Shown here piece after piece: positions 13,299 through 25,330 of a stretch of 64,000 nucleotides of DNA. The position numbers and the translations under genes are program-made. The notes beneath the pieces are model-generated. The model was not told the DNA's origin. It ran no database searches and saw only the letters and a list, made by a program, of their open reading frames with translations. Source of the stretch: Sympetrum striolatum (lineage: Eukaryota > Arthropoda > Insecta > Odonata > Libellulidae); the NCBI GenBank assembly GCA_947579665.1, contig OX388348.1, positions 4,898,001 through 4,962,000 of the forward strand, written 5' to 3'. Each line of letters starts with the position of its first letter. The first letter of the stretch is position 1.

Positions 13299-16200
13299 GT
13301 CAGTATAAGACATTACTTTATCCAAAGACATAGAAACGATTGAGTGCCTCTCAGAATGCTATTAGCCACAAATTAATGAATCATAATTGTAATTAATTAT
13401 ACAATATTGTATTACAGAGCTGTACACAAATTACATAATGCAATTTTGGGGTAGGGTGGCGTCAGGCGTTACGGTTCAAGTACGTGGTGGGAGAGGGTCA
13501 AGGTTTGCGCTACGTCACGGTTTTAGAACTGCAATAAATACCAAATTTAAACCATGTTTAAAGTTTGAATGAAAAACTCACATGCAATTTACTGGGGAAA
13601 GTTGGCAGCTCTGATCCACCCTGTCTGTGCTTTGAGCATTGCTAATTATCAACAGGTCATGCCATCGAATCTAGGTGAAAGGCCTTTAACCCTCGAGTAC
13701 TCTCATCCCAAATTGTCACGTCAGTACTCACATTGGGATGAATCGACCCGACATCTTCCAAAGGGGTGAATTGTCTCAAAATATAGTGAATAAATTTTTA
13801 ATTCATTAGTGATGATGTCATATTAATTAATGGTTAACCTGGTTATTAAAATAAAATCAAATAAATATTTTCAAATAATTTTAATATACAGTAAAAATTC
13901 GATATCCCTGATGCCGAGTATATGGCTGATGAATTTGTATATTGTGTATAAAAAGTAAACTGTTTAAAAATAAAATAACATTTAATATACTAATGATAAT
14001 TATTAATTATATGAAATTTATATAATATCTCTAAAAATTATGGTGGAAACAAGGTCAAAAATGCAATATTTTACATAAAGGTCTTTCATCTACCTGGCAC
14101 TACCGCTAAGAGAAATTTGTTTAAATAATTAAACTTCCATTTCAGGCGAAAATGCATGACTGGTTCAGAACATTCCAAAACTCAGCTTCTATGAGAAAGA
14201 AGAAGTAAAAAAGCACTAATAAAAAGATATGGAATTTTAAAATTCACGTGGGTTGATTCGACCCAGACGTGAGTACTCAAGGGTTAAAATTGAAATTGTT
14301 TATTAAGAAGTGTATTATGATTGTGAACTAAAACTCTTTCTTTCCTGAATATCAGCTCAAAACAAAGCACTCGTTACATAAGAGAGTTTAGGGGGGGTCT
14401 GGCCTGGCGTTACAGAATTTTGCGTTACATAATTTTTGTACAATCCCTAATATAAATAGAGGCATTTTCAGTAAATTATACAATGTAAACATTCATTGAT
14501 TGAATTTTTTCCATTTGCTTGACCTTCAATAGGGCAAGGAGAATTCATAGATGTAGGAGATATGTGTCGCATGCTCTTGGGACGATACACAGCTGTGCTC
14601 TCAAGAGTGGTTTCTTTGATAGTACTTCTCGGAGCTACAATTGTTTACTGGGTTCTGATGTCCAACTTCCTCTATAATTCAGTATCCTACTTTCATGGTA
14701 AGTGATCAAAATATTCTCCATATATTATTAATTGTAAATAGGACTACGTAATCTTATTTTTAGTCAAATAAAAATAGATTCTAGCTCTGATATTGCCATT
14801 TCCATTAGTCCTGACTTAGAGTAGAAAGTTGTAGAGTAATTCTTTTGAATTTAAAGAACTAAATACAATATTGTATTGCTACATGTAAGAAATTAAGTTT
14901 TAAATGCATTACTTAAGGTTTCCTTTTAAAATTATCTTCACATTGTCCCTAAAGGAGTATTATGAGCAGGCTTATCTGTTTTTCTTTAATGGAAATAATT
15001 TAATAATAACTAATTATACTAATTTGGTACTGTTCTTCTCTTGCCTAAAATCATTTTAACTATTCCTATTAGAATACTACTCCTTTTGTTCAAACAATTA
15101 ATAAATTTTTCTCATATCTTACCTTTATATAAGATTTAGATTATATATTTTTCCTTTTACTAGCTATTTACCTCTTATATAATCATCTGATGTAGATAAC
15201 TGAAACTTTATAATTGGTTTGTTGAGTCTTGGCCTGCTCAATCTTCACAACAAACCTAAGCTGTTCATAAAAATAATGTATGAACATATGTGAAGATAGT
15301 TGACATTATTTAATGCTTTCCTATTACTGTATATTCTGGAATCTAAGTAAATTGCACATTTTTTTCAATTTTCAGATTCCAAAAATCAGTTTGAGTGCAT
15401 CTTAGATTCTTTCTCTAAAATGCATCATCATAAAGAAGGTATCACAGAGAAAAAGTACTACAGCTGTAACATTTAACTGTTATTGTTTTCCCCTGTGCAA
15501 GTTAGCAATCTTTTTGAGAGCCACTATTAAGCCTCTCTGGACAAATACCACAGGGCATAAATCTTAAAATCACATTCCTCCTAAATTACTTCTGAACCTT
15601 GGGTGCATTGTAGATTTAAGATTTTAAAATATATCAAATGAGATTAAATGGATTATTAAAATTGATTCAATATTTTGATTAATAAATTGAGTAAATATTT
15701 TCCATTTTTTGTCTATTTCCAGATAGCATCTATGATACCTTCCCAAAGACTTTAATCCACTTAAACATTACAGGTGCTGAAGGTAAGAAAATAAAAATCT
15801 TCACTTATTTCTGAACTAAGTTAATTTTGATAAAAATTTCGCTACAAGAATAAACTTGTAAGAAAGTATTTTCTGTAAGGAAGTAATCGGTTTTCACCTT
15901 TTCCAAATTGTCCCAATCCTCCATCCCCTCAACAGTTGCACTGTTTCCTCTCTCACTAATATCTTTTCTTTGGAGATAATAATTTTATGTATGCAATTGC
16001 TTTTATATTCTCTTTGTCTAAGTGTACTAGCTTGTTTGTGAAACATATTGCTATGAAATCAGTGTTTGGAAGTGTACAAAGTTTTCCCTCCAGTATTTCC
16101 TCCTGCTTTATAAAATAAGAAATGTCTAATTTATTTAACTCAAAAATCAAAGTTGCCCTGTATTTTATATGTTATGATTTCCTATTTTAATTGATATTAT

Positions 16201-19200
16201 TTTGATTTGTTATCTTTTCTCATGCCCAAATAGTTTTATGTCCAAGATACCAAGATGCTTTGCTGCCAAATCTAACGATGGAGACTGTGGGAGTGAATAC
16301 AGTGATGGACACATCTTCTTTCAATGGCACAATGCAGAAATTAGTGGATAATCCTTCATTTTCACTCTATGAGAATCTTTGGAGTGTTCAAGGGACAGTT
16401 CCTATTTTCTTGGCTGTGATAGTCTTCCCATTGGTCAACTTTCGTTCTGCAACGTTTTTTACAAAATTCAATTCTTTGGGTAAGACATACATTTTATTTA
16501 TAACAAGAATGACTTCCTGTTGAATCTCAACAGGGAAATGAAAACTTATAAATGCCACACTGCGACTTACTGGACTCAATGAAGAAAATAAAACATGTAC
16601 TCTTAATGTATCTTACAAGACCCAGAAATAACAATTTAATCAACGAAATCAAACAAAAAATGTTGTAATTTTATTATTGTAACATTAATTATGGTAACAT
16701 TATGATGACAGTTAACTTGAAAATGTTCAGATGGAATGTTCACATAAAGGTTTCCAACTTAGAATTCAAAACAAACACTTTTTACGCAGATAGCATATTT
16801 AGCAGATATTGAAACAACAACTCGGGATCGTATTGAAACAACTATGATTGGATTTATTGAAAATACAACTACATGAAAAAATTTTAATTTTATTTTCATT
16901 CAATTTGAAGCATAAAACCTAAACAAAGCAAAATGTTTTGCTCAGTTCATTTTTGCTAAAACTCTCCCATTCTGCTCAATATCAGGAAGATAAATTAAAA
17001 CAGACAAGACCGTAAGTTTGATCCAGTAATTTTTTTATCACATTAGCAAATTTTTCCATGATAGGTAATTGCCTTCTCTTCAAAAAGACTTTCATCTTAT
17101 CACCATTACTTTTAAATGGGCCTAAATTTGCAATGCATTAATAAGGGAAAACACATGGGCTTTTTGCCCAATCACATTGTATGTTTACATGACCAGTAGT
17201 TTATTACACAATATATCATCAAAAGTGTTGAAATTTTGTATTAAAACAATCTTTAAAAACCAAGATGAGTACATTCATCTTTTGTTCTTTTGGTGGTTAT
17301 TTAGATTTTATGCAACTATTCTTTCTGATTTAATTCTGCAAAATAAATAATCAATGAAACCAATAATTATGAACTTTACTTCTTTATGGGAATGCTTTGC
17401 CTCCACTGGAGGACGATTAGATAAATAAAAAGCCTAAATCTGCCAAGGGGAAACATTTTACAATGTTCAAAGAAAAAAACTGCCCAACTTTTTTTTGCAA
17501 ACATACACATGTACATACAAACTAAATCTGATGTGATCAAGCTGAACTTTGTGGAAGGGAGTCATCATAAATAAACAAAAACACCAAGTATCTTTCACAG
17601 AAATATTTTTAATGGGGAATAGTTTTGTTGATACATTGACATTGTGGCGGTTATCTGCGCCCGCCACCATGTTTGACGCAGGCCCCAAATCTAAAAGCAG
17701 ACGGAGCCTCCAACTTTCAACCACCAGAGGGAAGAGATAAAGGACGCGAGGCCCCAACGCAAATGGGCCCTACGCGCTCTCTCTCGGACTCTCTACCGTT
17801 TTGGCCCTCGGCGAGGCATGACTTATGTTCCAGCGCTCCTCGTGCTATTATAGTTCTCATAGTGTTTCTGTAGTTCTTCCGCATATTTGTCGTCCACAAT
17901 AAAATGTTTAAATCAAGTTCGTGTAAATGTTCACTCGCGCCACCCTTCCCACAACATCATCTAACGCAACAGAAACAGAAGCACAAGAATATATAGGAAG
18001 GAAGGAGAGGGGAAAGTTTGGTCAAGTGTGGGAGGAGGGAGGTGATAATGGGGAAAGTCTTCAATGAAAAAGAATGGAAGGTAGGGAGATGAGTGGTGAA
18101 GAAAAAGTATTCACTGGAGAGATTTTGGGAAGCTTTTATTTCCACTTTTACTAGAATGTCTAGTCTCCTTCCTGCTGCACAATGAAACAAAATTAAGTGG
18201 TATTCTTTATTATTTTTTGTTATAATTATTTTTCAGTTTTGTTTCTCATTCCATTTACAAATTTCTGGGAAGATATGACTTAAGAAGCCAAATTAAAAAG
18301 ATAGCGTAGGCTAAACATTTGAAAGTTAAATCAGAAAACAGATATAAAAGCAAGAAGTTGTGGAAAACATCTTTCAAGTTAGCAGCTAGAGTAAAATCAA
18401 TTATTGCGAAATCTTCTATAGTAATTTGAGTTAGCAACTTGAAATACAAGCATTAAATATTAATATACATAAAATACAGCATCCACCACTTTTTTATTCA
18501 AAACTGACTATCATTCAGTGTTTTATTACATTGTCGATCTATTCTTCTTAATTTTTTCATAAAAATAGTCATATTCAAAATAAAGCAGCTCATTTTGTTA
18601 AGGGAGGTTTGACAGAAGTCCAAAATGATCAGAGCCAATGACTGGCAATCATTTAAGAATATAACTGTGTATAGACAAAAATTATTAACAAATGAGAATT
18701 CTCTCTTCTTTGCCTAAAATCCACTCATCTTAGTACATACATTAAAATGGTATAGCCCATATTATCGAATTACTAAGCAAAAACTTTAACTTTTATTTAG
18801 TAAAATGCACCAAGATGTGATGGTTTTGCAATACTAAAAGAGGAAAACATGCAAAATCTCTATTACACAAAGTAGGATTGGATGTTCTGGACAACATATT
18901 TTTACAACACATTGGACAAGCCAGAACTATTGCACTCTTAAGCAACAAGGTGGCCTGTACAAGAAATTTTCAACACATTGGATTTATCCTCAATAAATAG
19001 CTGGGTGCTTTACTAGGAAACAACTAATTTAATTTTACCAAACATATATGCTAATAGTATAGTATAGTAGTTTATTCATCCATTGGTTACAGAGTAACAT
19101 AGACCTCGTCATAAAAGAGTTAAAAGAAAAAAAAAACATGCTAATATAAAATTACAGTATTTGAAATGAAATAAACATAGCATATACAAAGAAAAAGTTT

Positions 19201-22200
19201 ATAAGTCATTATTTTATATATTAAATTCATTAAGGTTGTAAAATATATTGGAAACAAGATATAATTTTAGTGATTTTTTAAAGAGATTTGTTGATGGCAG
19301 GTTTTTTATAGAAAATGGTAAAGAGTTGTAGTTTTTGGCACAGCTGAGGTAGGGGCCATGGCTGAATAGAGTTGTGTTGTGATGGACATAATGAATATCG
19401 TTATGTTTCCGTAAGTTATGATTGTGTATATGTGAGTTGAGATCAAATAAATGCAGATTTTCTTTGACAAATAAGCATGATTCAAAAATAAAAAGTGAAC
19501 AAAGGGTAAGTATTTTGTTATCTAGGAATATTTGCCTACAGGATGATCTCCTGGGGAGTTTAAAAATAGCTCTTAATGCTCTCTTTTGGACAGTAAAGAG
19601 TCGTGTCATATGGGGGGAGCTTCCCCAGAATATTATGCCATATTTTAACCTTGAATAAATGTAGGCGTAGTATATTGTAAGTAAGGTTTTGATTGAGACT
19701 CTATCTTGAAGGGTGCGGATGAGGAAAATTGCTGAATTTACTTTGCTTATTATAGTTTGAATGTGGACTGACCAATCTAAAGTGTCAGTTATGTTTAATC
19801 CTAGAAATTTTGCATGATTGGTTTGCATTATATTGCTGTTGTTAATCATGATAGATATTGGAGGAGTTAGATGTAATTGGTAGGGATGAAAGTGCATGAG
19901 GGCTGTTTTATCTAGGTTTAGTAAGAGTAAGTTATTGTTCGTCCAATCAAGAATTTCATTGGCAGCTTTTTCAGCTTTGGTTTTAAGGTCAGTTAATGTC
20001 TTAGAAGTCACAAGTTGTGAGATATCATCAGCAAAAAGAGTTTCAAACCCTATAGTTGTGTGGTTGGGTAAGTCATTGATGAAAAGTATGAACAATAAAG
20101 GACCCAATACAGATCCCTGAGCAACTCCACAATTCAGAGCTTTGAGGGATGAGGTTTGGTGCAATTTTAAAGAATTGACTTCATATGGGATGCTCACTTG
20201 TTGAGTCCTATTGGAAATGAAAGAGTTTATCCAGTGGTAGGCAGAACCACGAATGCCCAAGGATTCCAATTTATTTAAAAGGGTGGAGTGATTTACCATA
20301 TCGAATGCTTTAGATAGATCGTAGAAAATACCTAATGACTTGTCTTTCTTGTCAAGTGAGTGATAAACTTTAGAGATAAAATCAAATATTGCAGTGGAGG
20401 TGGATTTTTTCTTCAAAAATCCATGCTGAGATAAAGCAATTAGGTTGTGATGATCAAGGTAAGCTAATAATCTAGATAACATGACATTTTCAAATATTTT
20501 TGAAAAAACAGAAAGTAGAGATATGGGGCGATAGTTTTTAATTTGCTCTCTATCACCTTTTTTTAGTAAGGGGAAAACAATAGAGTGTTTTAATTTTTGA
20601 GGAAAAGTACCCTGAGCAAGGGATTCATTAAGTAGATGTAGAAGAGGATCTGCAATATAGTTTAGGCAATTGATTAGAAGAGACCCAGGAATATCGTCAT
20701 ATCCAGATGTGGTCTTCTTACCTATTTTCTTCACTATGTTACATAGTTCTTTATGATCAACAGGATTCAAGAAATTCCGACTTAACTATTCATTTCTACA
20801 TTATTTGACCATTGTTTTGTATCTCAAGAAAATAAATGAAGCCTCATAGGAAATTTAGTAAAGCATGATTATTGTTCAAAGCACAATGTAGTGAAATTAT
20901 CGAATTCTTTGCAGTACCTAGAAGTTTATTTACAAACTATCTACAGATGGAATAACACTAATTGAATGTTGCCATAAGTATATAGGTATGCCTAAAATAA
21001 ATATAAAAACATTTAAATGCCTCCAAGATTTAAAAATCAATAAAATACTTATTGAGAAGCACAATGGTCACTTCCCATCCTTCTGGGTAGAGTGAAACTC
21101 CCATCATTCTGTTGTTAAATGCTTGAATTTCATGCTTTGCAGTCTTTGTTGATCACCAAAGATGTTTTCAAATCTTCATCAAAATTCAATTATATTTATT
21201 CATTGTACTCATTTTAGTTTCATGTCTAAGAAAGTTGAGTAATCGAGTATTTTAGAAAATGAAAGTTCTTATTTCATGAGAAAGCAAACCCCTTTCTTCA
21301 TAAAATAAAGAAATGTTATTGACTGATGATTAAACATGAAATCTCTTGTCTTTTGGCAGGTACATTATCTGTGATTTACCTAATCGTATTCGTCATAGCT
21401 AAGGCTGTAAGTTGGGGAATTCATATAAATCCCTCTCCTATTCGACATCCAATGGTTAATGGGACGAGTCCAATGGGCAGTGGTGTTCTTGAGGAAATCA
21501 TGGATGTGACCACACCTTTGTTCCTTCCTTCATTTCCGGCTCTATCAGGGATGCTGGCATTGTCATTTTTCATCCACAACATCATCGTCAACATAATGAG
21601 GAACAACAAGCACCAAGAAAACAATGTAAGTGACAATGTAATCATGTTTATTTAATAAGGCATCATACTATCATAATTTTATTGAATATTTTTTCATTGA
21701 ATTGTTTGAGTAATCTAATTTTATTGAGAATAGTGACCTTGGCAGTCAGAACATGCAGAAAATCTAACCCTGCCCATTTACCAAGCCATTTTCATTTGCT
21801 ATAATAAATATTGTTGTTAGGTTCATGTAAAAATTTCTTTCACCAGAAGATCTTAGTTATTAATTATTAAGGTATCATGGCATCATGCATTGAAATATTG
21901 ATCTAATTACCTGCTTCTAAAATGTATGCATGTCTTATTTGCATTAAAAGGTTAAACTTCATGGACAAAATTTTAATATCTTTATATTGTTGAAGGATTG
22001 AAGAGAATGCATTCGAGTTTTCAATAAAAATACCATTATCAAAAACTTTCTTTAACAGGGTCGTGACATTTCTGTGGCCTTTGTATTGGTGACTGTGACT
22101 TATTTAATCATTGGAGCTGTATTCTATGTCAGCTTTCCTCTGAACAAGGAATGCATAGAGGATGTAAGTATTAACTTCAACATCAATTCTCATTAATTTC

Positions 22201-24531
22201 TGCTAGCATTTAAATTTACAGAATTCACAATTCACAGCTCTGCTATGTTGAGCAGAATAGAAGTGTGCTGTATGCTGCTATGTATGGATGTATTTTTAAA
22301 GTTAATTAAACTTACTCAACTTCTGCTGTTTATGGTCAATCACTGCTTTGGATGTAAACTAAAATTTTACATGCAGAGCAATAAAGTTATCCCATAAATT
22401 AGCAGCTGTCAAATTTTACTTTTGAAACTCAGTAATTTTTATTTCTAAGTTAAAGCTTTTTAATCAGGTTTGTTAACAAAAAGATATCCTCTCAAATTAT
22501 CCTTGGTTTGACGCTAGTTCAGGGCAAATATTCTCTTATTTAAAGTGCATTGCGGTGATTTTTAAGATTAAAAAAACCCTTTCTAACAAAATGGAAACGT
22601 AAGACCCGGCAAGTGAGCAGAAGTCATAAATTCATTAATATATGCAGTTTACTGTTTTCCTAATGATCCTTGGTTCGATGCAGTTTACATTCCTCTCTGC
22701 ATTTCAAATGGGGTTTACAGAATCTTATTTTAGGATCTTCCTGCTATGATATTTACTTCAAGCTATGGATTAAATGCGTTTTAGTACTACCAAGTTGTTG
22801 TATGTATTCACATCTTCCAAAAGGATATGATAGCTTTTGATGGTAGGATTTTCAAATGTTGTATGAGTAATTTACAGAGAAGGTCTGTGACCAGGAATGT
22901 TATCAGAAATAATAAAGTTTTCATAATCACTGTTTATCGTTTATCTTATGATCATGGTTCAATGCCAGGGCACCATTTGCATTCTAGAATTCAATTAAAC
23001 GCAAATACAGAATTTCATTTGAAGATATTCCTGATAATTGACTTGGAATTTTAGAAACGGTCAGATTATCCCAAAGCAAATTGTTTAATACATTTTCATC
23101 TTAAAAAAGTCCTGAGTTCAACACCAGGTCACTTGGATACAGAATTGATTTTTACATAAATACATTTAGGTTCCTTTTAAACCAAATAGAAATTTGCAAT
23201 GTACAGTACTTTAAATATATGCTTGTAGCATACAAGCTACTTTTACTTGTATGTTGTAATCTGAGAAAATTTTATTATCTTGATCAATACTCTTTTATCA
23301 CTTTCCCTGCAGATGAAATTGCTTATCATAGTGTTTATACATATCAGTTTTATTTACTTGGTGTAGAAGTATAGAGGATGGCAGATAGGATACCTTTCCA
23401 TGTCAAATAAGAGGTTGGGAATGAATATTTGCCTCCATGTGAATTTAGGCATGACTAAGATAAAATTTCTGTAGTGAAGTGAAGTAATAAAAGTATGCTT
23501 TTAGCTATTTTCACTCCATAGTTAAAAAAAGTGTTGAGCTTGTTTTCTCTGAGGTTAGGATTTGCTTATGTTTACATAAGCAAAAGCATTATTGCCAAGT
23601 AAAAATAAAATAAAATTTAATCCACTACCAATGTGGCAATTTTGGAGTTACCCAAATTCTGAAACTTCCTTTCTAACAACCCTCAGGTACTGAATGATAA
23701 GATAAATGTGTCTGCACTGAATTTTATCTAAACCAAACTACAATCTAGACTCATCTCATTGACAGGCATTTTTGAATAACTTTCCAATCTGGGATGGAAT
23801 GACGGTGGTGGCGAGGCTGTTCCTCCTCTTCCAGCTGATGACGGTGTATCCACTTCTTGTGTACATGTTCAGAGTGCAGCTGTTTGCAGCGCTTCCATTT
23901 CTCAACCCACCCGTTCTTCATCACGTCACCTCATTTAACAAAGTGTCAGCTGCTACATCTTCGCCACCTCAAGCAAAGATGCTGACCATTGTCTGTATCA
24001 ACATCATCATCATCATAATCTGCATCCTCTTTGCTGTTTTTATGCCTCACATAGGAACCATTATCAGGTATATACTTCCTTTGGCTCAAACTTGCATATT
24101 AAAGTAAATTGAAGTCAATAGAATGGCATCCTATTGTGGGTCTTACCAGGTGGAATTCATGTAATGAATTACATGAATTACAAACATAATTAACGAAGGT
24201 CTGCGCATCCATTTCCAAACCTTGCTTTTATGGACTGCTTAGACCTTAAAAAAAAGTTACATTGTTTCCAAATTATTTCCCAATGCTTATTTCCCAATGC
24301 TTATTTACCAATGGAGCTCTATTCCTTTTCAGATTCACAGGTGCCGTGAGTGGGTTTGTCTATGTGTTCACAATACCATGTTTGCTGCACATAGCTTCAG
24401 AGAGACTCAACTTCCCAGGAGAGGGTGCATGTTCTACTGGGGTCTCCTGGACATCTCTCACATTCCATTTGGCCATACCTCTTGTGGCACTTGCAAACTT
24501 GGTTGCTCAGTTTTTCATCTCAGATTCCTGA
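13146..24531 (+). CDS. Sodium-coupled neutral amino acid transporter 9-like protein (SLC38A9), 5' incomplete
   Basis: Eight exons join in perfect phase to give 497 residues from TM1 to the stop. The family (AAAP/SLC38) moves amino acids across membranes; SLC38A9 sits in the lysosome and signals luminal arginine to Rag-Ragulator/mTORC1. Recognition rests on family hallmarks: WNTIMGSSILSMPWG in TM1 (residues 1-15), GATIVYWVLMSNF (about 83-95), VPIF then FPLVNFRSATFFTKFNSLG (about 177-208), a TM then NNKHQENN (about 289-296), RLFLLFQLMTVYPLL (about 344-358) and LVAQFF near the C-terminus. The luminal loop has N-glycosylation sequons (N-I-T, N-L-T, N-G-T), as expected. The cytosolic N-terminal tail (about 110 residues in human SLC38A9) is not found, so the true start lies upstream. 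Introns carry a LINE, a solo LTR and MITEs. I am confident of the SLC38A9 assignment over SLC38A10/11. Confidence 0.93.
13425..14447. mobile_element. Foldback DNA element with TGTAC...GTACA termini and TA flanks
   Basis: The left end carries CTGTACACAAATTACATAATGC and the right end the inverse, GCGTTACATAATTTTTGTACA. Both ends abut TA dinucleotides (13423-13424 and 14448-14449), as for Tc1/mariner-type insertions. No transposase frame is visible, so it is non-autonomous. It lies within the first visible intron of the SLC38A9-like gene and is itself interrupted by another MITE (13690-14283). Confidence 0.6.
13690..14283. mobile_element. piggyBac-like MITE (TTAA target duplications)
   Basis: The element is bounded by TTAA at 13686-13689 and 14284-14287. 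Its left end is CCCTCGAGTACTC and its right end GAGTACTCAAGGG, which matches inverted at 12 of 13 positions. Subterminal GATGAATCGACCC and GGGTTGATTCGACCC repeat the inverted pattern. TTAA flanks with CCC/GGG ends are characteristic of piggyBac. It has no coding capacity and is nested inside the larger foldback element. Confidence 0.75.
14533..14697 (+). CDS. SLC38A9-like exon, TM3 region
   Basis: Acceptor ...CAATAG, donor GTAAGTG. It encodes G-E-F-I-D-V-G-D-M-C-R-M-L-L-G-R-Y then the membrane segment with GATIVYWVLMSNF. The codon phases fit both neighbours. Confidence 0.92.
15723..15782 (+). CDS. SLC38A9-like exon, luminal loop (60 bases)
   Basis: This short exon lies between ...TTCCAG and GTAAGAA and encodes DSIYDTFPKTLIHLNITGAE. 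It contains the sequon N-I-T. The phase (1-1) matches both flanking exons. It is too short to be found by an ORF scan. Confidence 0.8.
16234..16479 (+). CDS. SLC38A9-like exon, luminal loop and next TM
   Basis: Acceptor ...CAAATAG, donor GTAAGAC. It contains sequons N-L-T and N-G-T, then VPIFLAVIVFPLVNF and the conserved FFTKFNSLG junction motif. Confidence 0.93.
17643..17953. mobile_element. Solo LTR (311 bp) in SLC38A9-like intron
   Basis: The segment starts TGTGGCGG and ends TTCCCACA, that is TGT...ACA, and is flanked by a 4-bp duplication ACAT (17639-17642 and 17954-17957). An AATAAA poly(A) signal sits at 17898-17903, near the 3' end as in an LTR. The GC content is well above the intron. 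No internal retrovirus-like genes are present, so it is a recombinational solo LTR, Gypsy-like by duplication length. The strand is probably plus, from the poly(A) signal. Confidence 0.65.
19050..20790 (-). mobile_element. 5'-truncated LINE retrotransposon in SLC38A9-like intron
   Basis: This carries the reverse-transcriptase ORF at 19214-20770 and ends, on its 3' side, in an ATAAACTACTATACTATACT tail near 19052-19072, the type of short tandem tail seen in CR1-like LINEs. The 5' end stops inside the RT region near 20790, the usual dead-on-arrival truncation. It is antisense to the host gene. Confidence 0.8.
19214..20770 (-). CDS. LINE ORF2 fragment, reverse transcriptase
   Basis: 518 codons with no stop encode most of a non-LTR retrotransposon reverse transcriptase, which would copy element RNA at nicked target DNA. 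Seen in order: the finger motif NYRPISLLSVFSKIFE, SQHGF, YDLSKAFDMVNH, the GVAQGSVLGPLLFILFINDL block, the catalytic FADD box (about residue 250), then a thumb and C-terminal region with the LKYGIIFWG and VQKRALR motifs. The endonuclease domain and ORF1 are missing. The clade is Jockey/CR1-like; a tree would be needed to decide. A frame this intact implies a fairly young insertion. Confidence 0.9.
   Translation of the reverse strand: MNPVDHKELCNIVKKIGKKTTSGYDDIPGSLLINCLNYIADPLLHLLNESLAQGTFPQKLKHSIVFPLLKKGDREQIKNYRPISLLSVFSKIFENVMLSRLLAYLDHHNLIALSQHGFLKKKSTSTAIFDFISKVYHSLDKKDKSLGIFYDLSKAFDMVNHSTLLNKLESLGIRGSAYHWINSFISNRTQQVSIPYEVNSLKLHQTSSLKALNCGVAQGSVLGPLLFILFINDLPNHTTIGFETLFADDISQLVTSKTLTDLKTKAEKAANEILDWTNNNLLLLNLDKTALMHFHPYQLHLTPPISIMINNSNIMQTNHAKFLGLNITDTLDWSVHIQTIISKVNSAIFLIRTLQDRVSIKTLLTIYYAYIYSRLKYGIIFWGSSPHMTRLFTVQKRALRAIFKLPRRSSCRQIFLDNKILTLCSLFIFESCLFVKENLHLFDLNSHIHNHNLRKHNDIHYVHHNTTLFSHGPYLSCAKNYNSLPFSIKNLPSTNLFKKSLKLYLVSNIFYNLNEFNI
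21360..21625 (+). CDS. SLC38A9-like exon after the LINE-bearing intron
   Basis: Acceptor ...TTTTGGCAG, donor GTAAGTG. It encodes the segment starting G-T-L-S-V-I-Y-L-I-V-F, a luminal stretch, a TM with SFFIHNIIVNIM, and the conserved NNKHQENN. Confidence 0.93.
22059..22163 (+). CDS. SLC38A9-like exon (35 codons)
   Basis: Acceptor ...CTTTAACAG, donor GTAAGTA, phase 0 at both ends. It encodes GRDISVAFVLVTVTYLIIGA, then VFYVSFPLNKECIED, a membrane span followed by the Cys-containing loop. Confidence 0.9.
22480..23190 (+). repeat. B-box monomer array I (diverged), in SLC38A9-like intron
   Basis: Four copies of a GGTTCGATGCCAGG-like core lie at 22506, 22672, 22956 and 23114, a spacing of 166, 284 (about 2 x 142) and 158. 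Three fit the Pol III B box GWTCRANNC; the first (GTTTGACGC) does not. Flanks share weak similarity with arrays II-IV. There is no ORF. It is the oldest-looking copy of the family. Confidence 0.55.
23766..24067 (+). CDS. SLC38A9-like exon with RLFLLFQLMTVYPLL
   Basis: Acceptor ...TTGACAG, donor GTATATA. It encodes A-F-L-N-N-F-P-I-W-D, then the highly conserved RLFLLFQLMTVYPLLVYMFR membrane segment, a loop and an Ile-rich span ending in P-H-I-G-T-I-I-R. Confidence 0.94.
24333..24531 (+). CDS. SLC38A9-like terminal exon with stop
   Basis: Acceptor ...CCTTTTCAG. It encodes FTGAVSGFVYVFTIPCLLH, then a loop, then LVALANLVAQFFISDS and TGA at 24529-24531. The last membrane span ending in VAQFF matches the end of SLC38A9 proteins. 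Confidence 0.94.
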
Positions 24532-25115
24532 ATATACAAAGAATTTTTATCATTCTACGACTTCAATCTTTTAAATGATTTATTTTGTGAAATATTTCAT
24601 AACATTGTGATATTAATGTCCTTCTCTTCTTATTTATTGAGGGTGTATTCTCACCAAAAAGCATGAAGATATGTAACATAATAAGTACAAGTAAAATAAC
24701 ATATAAGAGCCAAATTTTAAAAACATATTGCTCCAAAATCAGGAGTAATGTAAAGTGATGAATGTTTTAAGAAGTGAGGAAGATAATGGGATCAAAATAT
24801 GACATATTAAGTATTTTTTTAAAAAAGACTATTAAATGATTTGTGGGGAGTGTTTTGTATGATATAGACTTCAGGGTTTACATTTCCCCACCAATCTGGA
24901 TTTCAAGATAGTTTTAAAATGTGATTTCTAAGTTCTGTTTTTAGGTATGTTTTAATTTAAATGTATTATTTTATATTTTAACTGAAAGTATACAACATCA
25001 TTCTTTCTAAACATGTATATCAAGCTCTCTAAATGTATTGAAAACATGAATATGAGTTTTTAAGTCCGAAACTTGTCTGTAAATATATAATTTAATAAAG
25101 AGATCATTACTTTCA
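24532..25115 (+). other. Probable 3' UTR of the SLC38A9-like gene
   Basis: This AT-rich stretch after the stop contains the canonical signal AATAAA at 25094-25099, followed by a T-rich segment. It suggests cleavage near 25115. Confidence 0.55.
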
Positions 25116-25330
25116 TACATGTCTTTCATTTTATTTTGCTACGGCATAAAAATCATTTTGTCAAATTTAGAACTTATCGTTATAAAGAAGCCTATAATCA
25201 ATAAAATGGATGTATTAAATTAAAGTTAAATAAGTCTATGAAAGTTGCTGTGAGGAAGAGATTACAATTAACAAACTCAAATGAAAAACATACAACTGAA
25301 AGTTTATCTAAAGTTGATGGGAGCTATTAT

